A stretch of 18,462 bases of DNA from Deltaproteobacteria bacterium. GTDB taxonomy: Bacteria; Myxococcota_A; UBA9160; UBA4427. The stretch covers positions 1-18,462 of the forward strand of contig DRKE01000491.1 in NCBI GenBank assembly GCA_011051925.1, in the 5' to 3' direction. Position 1 is the stretch's first letter. Every line of letters starts with the position of its first letter. Below are positions 15,366-18,462 of this stretch, piece by piece. The translations under genes and the position numbers were made by a program. The notes beneath the pieces are model-generated. The model did not search any database, was not told the DNA's origin, and saw only the letters and a program-made list of their open reading frames with translations.

Positions 15366-16009
15366 TGGTCCGGGAGCCGACGAGCGGAAAGGAGCGGATC
15401 GGGTTCGATGGGGTGGCCCGGGCGCTCGCGCAGCGTCCACCCTGGATCCACGCTGCGCCGGCGAGCCTTCGCGCGGCGGTGGCCCTCGTTCTCTGGGAGG
15501 GGGAGTCCGAGCTGGAAGTGCTCTTCATCCGGAGAGCGGAACACGAAGGCGATCCCTGGTCCGGTCATCTGGCCTTTCCCGGCGGTCGACTCGATCCCGG
15601 GGACGCGGATGCCCGGAGCGCAGCGGAGCGGGAAACACTCGAGGAGGTCGGAGTCGATCTGGCGGATTCCTCTCGGAGCCGCGCGCTCGGGCGTCTGGGC
15701 GACGTGCTCGGGCATGCCGAATCGATCTGTGTTTCGGCGTTCGTCTACGGTGTCGCGCCGAGGCCGGATCTCCATCCCAACTACGAGATCCGGGAGGCCT
15801 TCTGGACGCCGCTTTCGGTGCTGGCGGACCCGGATCGCCAATCGGTTCGCGAGTTCCGCTACCGCGAGCAGTGTCTGTCGCTTCCCACGATCCGGCTTCT
15901 CGACGACGAGCAGGCCCCGGTCCTCTGGGGCATCACCTACAAGTTCATCGAGGATTTCATGGCGGCGATCGGCCGGCCGATTCCCTTCATGCCCTGGGAC
16001 GACGGGTGA
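15365..16009 (+). CDS. Nudix hydrolase, CoA pyrophosphatase-like
   Basis: This is a 214-residue Nudix protein. The box GGRLDPGDADARSAA...RETLEEVGV (73-97) keeps R89, E90, E93 and E94 for Mg/Mn binding. The spacing between GG and RE matches the CoA pyrophosphatase (NudL/PCD1) subgroup, as does the preceding FIRRAEHEGDPWSGHLAFPGG-type sequence (54-74), including the subgroup's G-H-L-A-F-P-G-G run. Such enzymes split CoA or acyl-CoA into 3',5'-ADP and (acyl)phosphopantetheine. The C-terminal half (YEIREAFWTPLSVL, LWGITYKFIEDF) also fits this subgroup. The first base of its ATG is the last base of the acyl-CoA synthetase stop, so expression is coupled. In context it could trim CoA pools or remove damaged thioesters. 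Confidence 0.9.
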   Translation: MVREPTSGKERIGFDGVARALAQRPPWIHAAPASLRAAVALVLWEGESELEVLFIRRAEHEGDPWSGHLAFPGGRLDPGDADARSAAERETLEEVGVDLADSSRSRALGRLGDVLGHAESICVSAFVYGVAPRPDLHPNYEIREAFWTPLSVLADPDRQSVREFRYREQCLSLPTIRLLDDEQAPVLWGITYKFIEDFMAAIGRPIPFMPWDDG

Positions 16010-16018
16010 GTCGCATGT

Positions 16019-16042
16019 CGACCGGTCTGGTCGGACCGGTCG
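16019..16042. terminator. Hairpin between convergent genes, probable bidirectional terminator
   Basis: CGACCGGTC (16019-16027) and GACCGGTCG (16034-16042) form a perfect 9-bp stem with a 6-nt loop. They sit in the 51-nt gap between the stops of the Nudix and crotonase genes. Each arm contains the self-complementary GACCGGTC. No T-run follows on either strand, so it may act with Rho, as an RNA-stabilising end, or as a protein site. Confidence 0.45.
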
Positions 16043-16060
16043 TCCCGGATCGCATCGGAA

Positions 16061-16801
16061 TCAGGCTTTCGCCTTCTTGAGCGCCTGGCTTTCCCGCTGT
16101 TCGTTCTTCATCGACTCGGCCATCGAATGGGCCGCACCGAAATGCAGCGCGCGTTTCGCGTGGGCGAGGACGACGGGATCGATCCCGGCCATTTCCCTGG
16201 CCATCGCCCGGGCCTCGGGAAGCACGTCGGCCGAAGGGACGGCGCGGTTGACCAATCCGATCGCGGCCGCCTCGGATCCCGGGATCTTCTTCGCCGTCAG
16301 AACGAGTTCCTGGGCGCGGGCCATGCCGACGAGATGGGGCAGGAGATGGGTCGATCCGAGGCCGGGCAGGATTCCCAGCCGGGCGAACACGAAGCCGAGT
16401 CGGGCGTCTTCGGCCGCGATCCGGATGTCGCAGGGCATCACCATGGTCAGTCCGACGCCGACGGCATGACCGTTGATCGCCGCGATGATCGGTTTCGGGT
16501 AGTCGCGCATCTCGAGGGGCAGTTTCCGGAGGAAATCCTCTTCGCCGAGGCGGGGTCCGGCCGAGACATTCCGGTCCTCGTCGTGGGCCTTCAGGTGTTC
16601 GAGGTCGACGCCCGCGCAGAACGCGCGCCCCGCGCCCGTCAGGATCACGACGCGCACCGATTCGTCGCGCTGCAGGCTGCGGAAGGCATGGGTGACCTCC
16701 TCACCCATCTCCGTCGTATAGGCGTTCAGCTTTTCCGGGCGATCGAGCGTGATCGTGGCGATGCCATCGGATTCTTCGAGCAGGATGTTGCTGTATTCCA
16801 T
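16061..16801 (-). CDS. Enoyl-CoA hydratase/isomerase (crotonase) family protein lacking hydratase glutamates
   Basis: This 246-residue protein has the crotonase fold. Residues 20-29 (DRPEKLNAYT), the first oxyanion segment GAGRAFCAGVDLEHL (56-70) and the second oxyanion segment AINGHAVGVGL (108-118) are present, so it should bind and polarise an acyl-CoA. The two glutamates used by true hydratases are replaced: the first by T119 (in GVGLTMV) and the second by F139 (in GFVFARLG). The glutamate of delta3-delta2-enoyl-CoA isomerases (a PE motif) is also absent; PGLGS is there instead. It is therefore probably not a standard hydratase; a different isomerase, lyase or thioesterase-like reaction is possible. 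The start at 16801 fits the family; the frame is open to 16915 but the extra residues are unlike relatives. No strong Shine-Dalgarno sequence is present. Confidence 0.9.
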   Translation of the reverse strand: MEYSNILLEESDGIATITLDRPEKLNAYTTEMGEEVTHAFRSLQRDESVRVVILTGAGRAFCAGVDLEHLKAHDEDRNVSAGPRLGEEDFLRKLPLEMRDYPKPIIAAINGHAVGVGLTMVMPCDIRIAAEDARLGFVFARLGILPGLGSTHLLPHLVGMARAQELVLTAKKIPGSEAAAIGLVNRAVPSADVLPEARAMAREMAGIDPVVLAHAKRALHFGAAHSMAESMKNEQRESQALKKAKA

Positions 16802-16846
16802 TCGCAGTCGATCTCGAGGCTGGCGTATTCGATTGGATCCGAAACG

Positions 16847-16872
16847 CGGGGTCTGACACCCCGGTCTAACAC
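16847..16872. repeat. Overlapping inverted and direct repeats in a divergent promoter region
   Basis: CGGGGT-CTGAC-ACCCCG (16847-16863) is a perfect 6-bp-arm inverted repeat. Overlapping it, GGTCTGACAC (16850-16859) recurs as GGTCTAACAC (16863-16872), a direct repeat with one mismatch and a 13-nt period. It lies 46 nt upstream of the crotonase gene start and 138 nt upstream of the PQQ enzyme, so it could be an operator. The GGGGTCTGACACCCC-type palindrome also resembles dispersed REP-like elements in some GC-rich genomes. No second copy was noticed in the window. The rest of the 208-nt divergent gap (16802-17009) shows no clear promoter. Confidence 0.35.
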
Positions 16873-17009
16873 ATTCCGCGAAAAGCGCATTCCCCGCATG
16901 CGTTCCGGATGCCATGGGATCACACGATGCTCGTTCCGGGCGTCCGATCCGCTCCGTCGTTGGGCTAACCTGGATCCGGCCGTCATCGGATGGGGAGGCT
17001 TCTCGTACC

Positions 17010-18462
17010 TTGGATCGAGTCCGTCGAATCCGCGTTTGCGGGCCCGCTCTGCTTGCCGTGGCCTGCGTCCTGGTTTCCTTCGTCGCCTGCGATCGTCACA
17101 CGGAGATCGATCTCACGGGTCCGACCGCCGAATGGCCCTGGTGGGGGGGCGATCGGGGGGCGACCCACTATTCGCCCCTCACGCAGATCACGCGGGAGAA
17201 CGTGGATCGACTGGAGGTCGCCTGGACCCATCGAAGCGGAGACTTCTTCGACGGCTCCGGGGCGTCCAAGGTGACGGCCTTCCAGGCGACACCGCTCGTC
17301 GTGAACGATCGGCTCTACTATTGCACGCCCTTCATGCGTGTCTTTGCGCTCGATCCGGAGACCGGGGAGGAGAAGTGGCGCTTCGATCCGGGATTGAAGG
17401 CACGCCATGGGGAGGGTCCCTATCCGCTCACCTGTCGCGGTGTGTCGTACTGGGAGGATGTCCGGGCGAATGCGGGCGCGCTGTGTCGGAAGCGGATCTT
17501 CTATGGGACCGCCGACTCGGAACTGATCGCGCTCGATGCGGATACGGGTCATCCCTGTCCTTCCTTTGGCGATGGGGGGCGCGTGGCCCTGCGCGAGGGC
17601 CTGGCCGACGCGCCGCCCTGGGAGTACCTGCCGACATCGCCTCCCCAGATCGTGAACGATCGCGTCGTGATCGGCGCACTGGTCGCGGACAATGTCCGGG
17701 TCGATGCTCCCGCCGGCGTCGTGCGGGCCTTCGATGCGCGGAGCGGGCGTCTGGTCTGGGCCTGGGATCCCGTTCCGCCGGACTGGACGGGCAAGCCGGA
17801 TCCGGAGACGGGGCGGCGCTATGCGGCGGGGACGCCCAATGTCTGGTCGATCATCACGGCGGATCCGGAGCGGGGGCTCGTCTTCGTTCCGACGGGCAAT
17901 GCCTCCCCCGACCTTTTCGGCGGCCTGCGCGACGGACTCGACTACTACGGCAGCTCGACGGTGGCTCTCGATGCCGAAACGGGGAGGGTGGTCTGGCACC
18001 GCCAATGGGTCCATCACGATCTCTGGGACTACGACACGCCCAGTCCCCCGACGCTCTTCCAGATTCCCGGCGTCGGCGGGGGCGGGCCGGGACTGCTGCA
18101 GACGACGAAGATGGGGTTCGTCTTCCTGCTCGATCGGAAGACGGGGCAGCCGATGTTCCCCATCGAGGAACGGCCCGTTCCCGGTGATGGCGTTCCGGGA
18201 GAGACCCTGTCTCCGACCCAGCCCTTTCCGACCCATATCCCGCCCCTTCATCCCCTGGCCCTCGAGCCCGAGGACGCGTTCGGGTTCACGCCGATCGATC
18301 GACACGATTGCCGAAAGAAGATCGAGACCTATCGCCATGACGGTCTCTTCACGCCACCGACCCTCGAGGGATCGATCCAGATGCCGCATACGGCGGGTGG
18401 AATGAACTGGGGCGGTGTCGCGCGCGATTCCGAGCGGGCGCTGATGATCGTCAACCAGGCCC
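17010..18462 (+). CDS. PQQ-dependent dehydrogenase, exported (3' end outside window)
   Basis: A frame from TTG 17010 runs off the right edge, giving 484 residues so far. GGAGG (16994-16998) lies 11 nt before the TTG, and no in-frame ATG is suitably placed. Residues 1-27 look like a signal peptide, possibly lipoprotein (C27 after FVA, Asp at +2), so the enzyme would sit at the periplasmic face. The body is a PQQ beta-propeller of the glucose/quinate-dehydrogenase type: WPWWGGDRGATHYSPLTQI (about 42-60), FQATPLVVNDRLYYCTPF, repeated tryptophan-docking blades such as VFALDPETGEEKWRFDP and VVALDAETG-like units, PTGNASPD, the conserved WVHHDLWDYD (HH at 335-336) and KMGFVFLLDRKTGQP. Such enzymes oxidise sugars or alcohols and pass electrons to ubiquinone or a cytochrome. 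The substrate is unknown. The gene is divergent from the crotonase gene. Confidence 0.92.
   Translation, partial: MDRVRRIRVCGPALLAVACVLVSFVACDRHTEIDLTGPTAEWPWWGGDRGATHYSPLTQITRENVDRLEVAWTHRSGDFFDGSGASKVTAFQATPLVVNDRLYYCTPFMRVFALDPETGEEKWRFDPGLKARHGEGPYPLTCRGVSYWEDVRANAGALCRKRIFYGTADSELIALDADTGHPCPSFGDGGRVALREGLADAPPWEYLPTSPPQIVNDRVVIGALVADNVRVDAPAGVVRAFDARSGRLVWAWDPVPPDWTGKPDPETGRRYAAGTPNVWSIITADPERGLVFVPTGNASPDLFGGLRDGLDYYGSSTVALDAETGRVVWHRQWVHHDLWDYDTPSPPTLFQIPGVGGGGPGLLQTTKMGFVFLLDRKTGQPMFPIEERPVPGDGVPGETLSPTQPFPTHIPPLHPLALEPEDAFGFTPIDRHDCRKKIETYRHDGLFTPPTLEGSIQMPHTAGGMNWGGVARDSERALMIVNQA

Noticed and set aside
16127..18187. 686-codon plus-strand ORF crossing the crotonase gene and into the PQQ gene
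   Set aside because: It is antisense to the crotonase gene and out of frame with the PQQ propeller; its translation is low-complexity.
16983..18389. 468-codon minus-strand ORF opposite the PQQ dehydrogenase
   Set aside because: The plus strand encodes the conserved propeller motifs in one frame through the region; this is its complement.

Overview
The window is GC-rich, gene-dense bacterial chromosome with fourteen protein genes, two of them cut by the window ends, plus one short candidate leader ORF. No RNA gene, insertion sequence, prophage or CRISPR array was recognised. The gene mix is an exported multiheme cytochrome with TPRs, a VWA/FHA signalling protein, a DUF3604 protein, a TauD/TfdA dioxygenase, several acyl-CoA enzymes and a PQQ dehydrogenase. 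It suggests an aerobic or facultative, metabolically versatile proteobacterium or an uncultured myxobacterial/'deltaproteobacterial'-type lineage. That placement is inferred from gene content only and is uncertain.

Region 1 (1-4268): the C-terminal 632 residues of a multiheme c-type cytochrome (seven visible CxxCH sites) carrying HEAT-like and TPR repeats. It converges, with a 3-nt gap, on a minus-strand membrane protein that has an extracytoplasmic VWA domain, one membrane segment and a cytoplasmic FHA domain. Positions 4269-4792 hold no gene I can support.

Region 2 (4793-7862): a tightly coupled three-gene operon with ATGA overlaps at both junctions: a TerC-family metal-export-type membrane protein, a small membrane protein with a His/Asp-rich tail, and an exported DUF3604 metalloenzyme-like protein. 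This is the best candidate here for an undescribed functional unit. TerC proteins are linked to manganese export and metal loading of secreted enzymes, and the third gene looks like such a client.

Region 3 (8030-12492): a thiolase, a minus-strand Fe(II)/2-oxoglutarate-type dioxygenase preceded by a possible 21-codon leader ORF, an acetoacetate-decarboxylase-like protein that keeps the Schiff-base lysine but appears to lack the other classical catalytic residues, and a minus-strand aspartate-semialdehyde dehydrogenase (asd).

Region 4 (12773-18462): a lipoprotein, an acyl-CoA synthetase and a Nudix CoA pyrophosphatase-like enzyme in one plus-strand run. They converge on a crotonase-fold protein lacking both hydratase glutamates. 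That gene is divergent from a PQQ-dependent dehydrogenase running off the right edge. The thiolase, ligase, crotonase, ADC-like protein, Nudix enzyme, dioxygenase and PQQ enzyme together suggest oxidation of organic acids or alcohols through CoA thioesters. They sit in several transcription units, so a single pathway is not shown.
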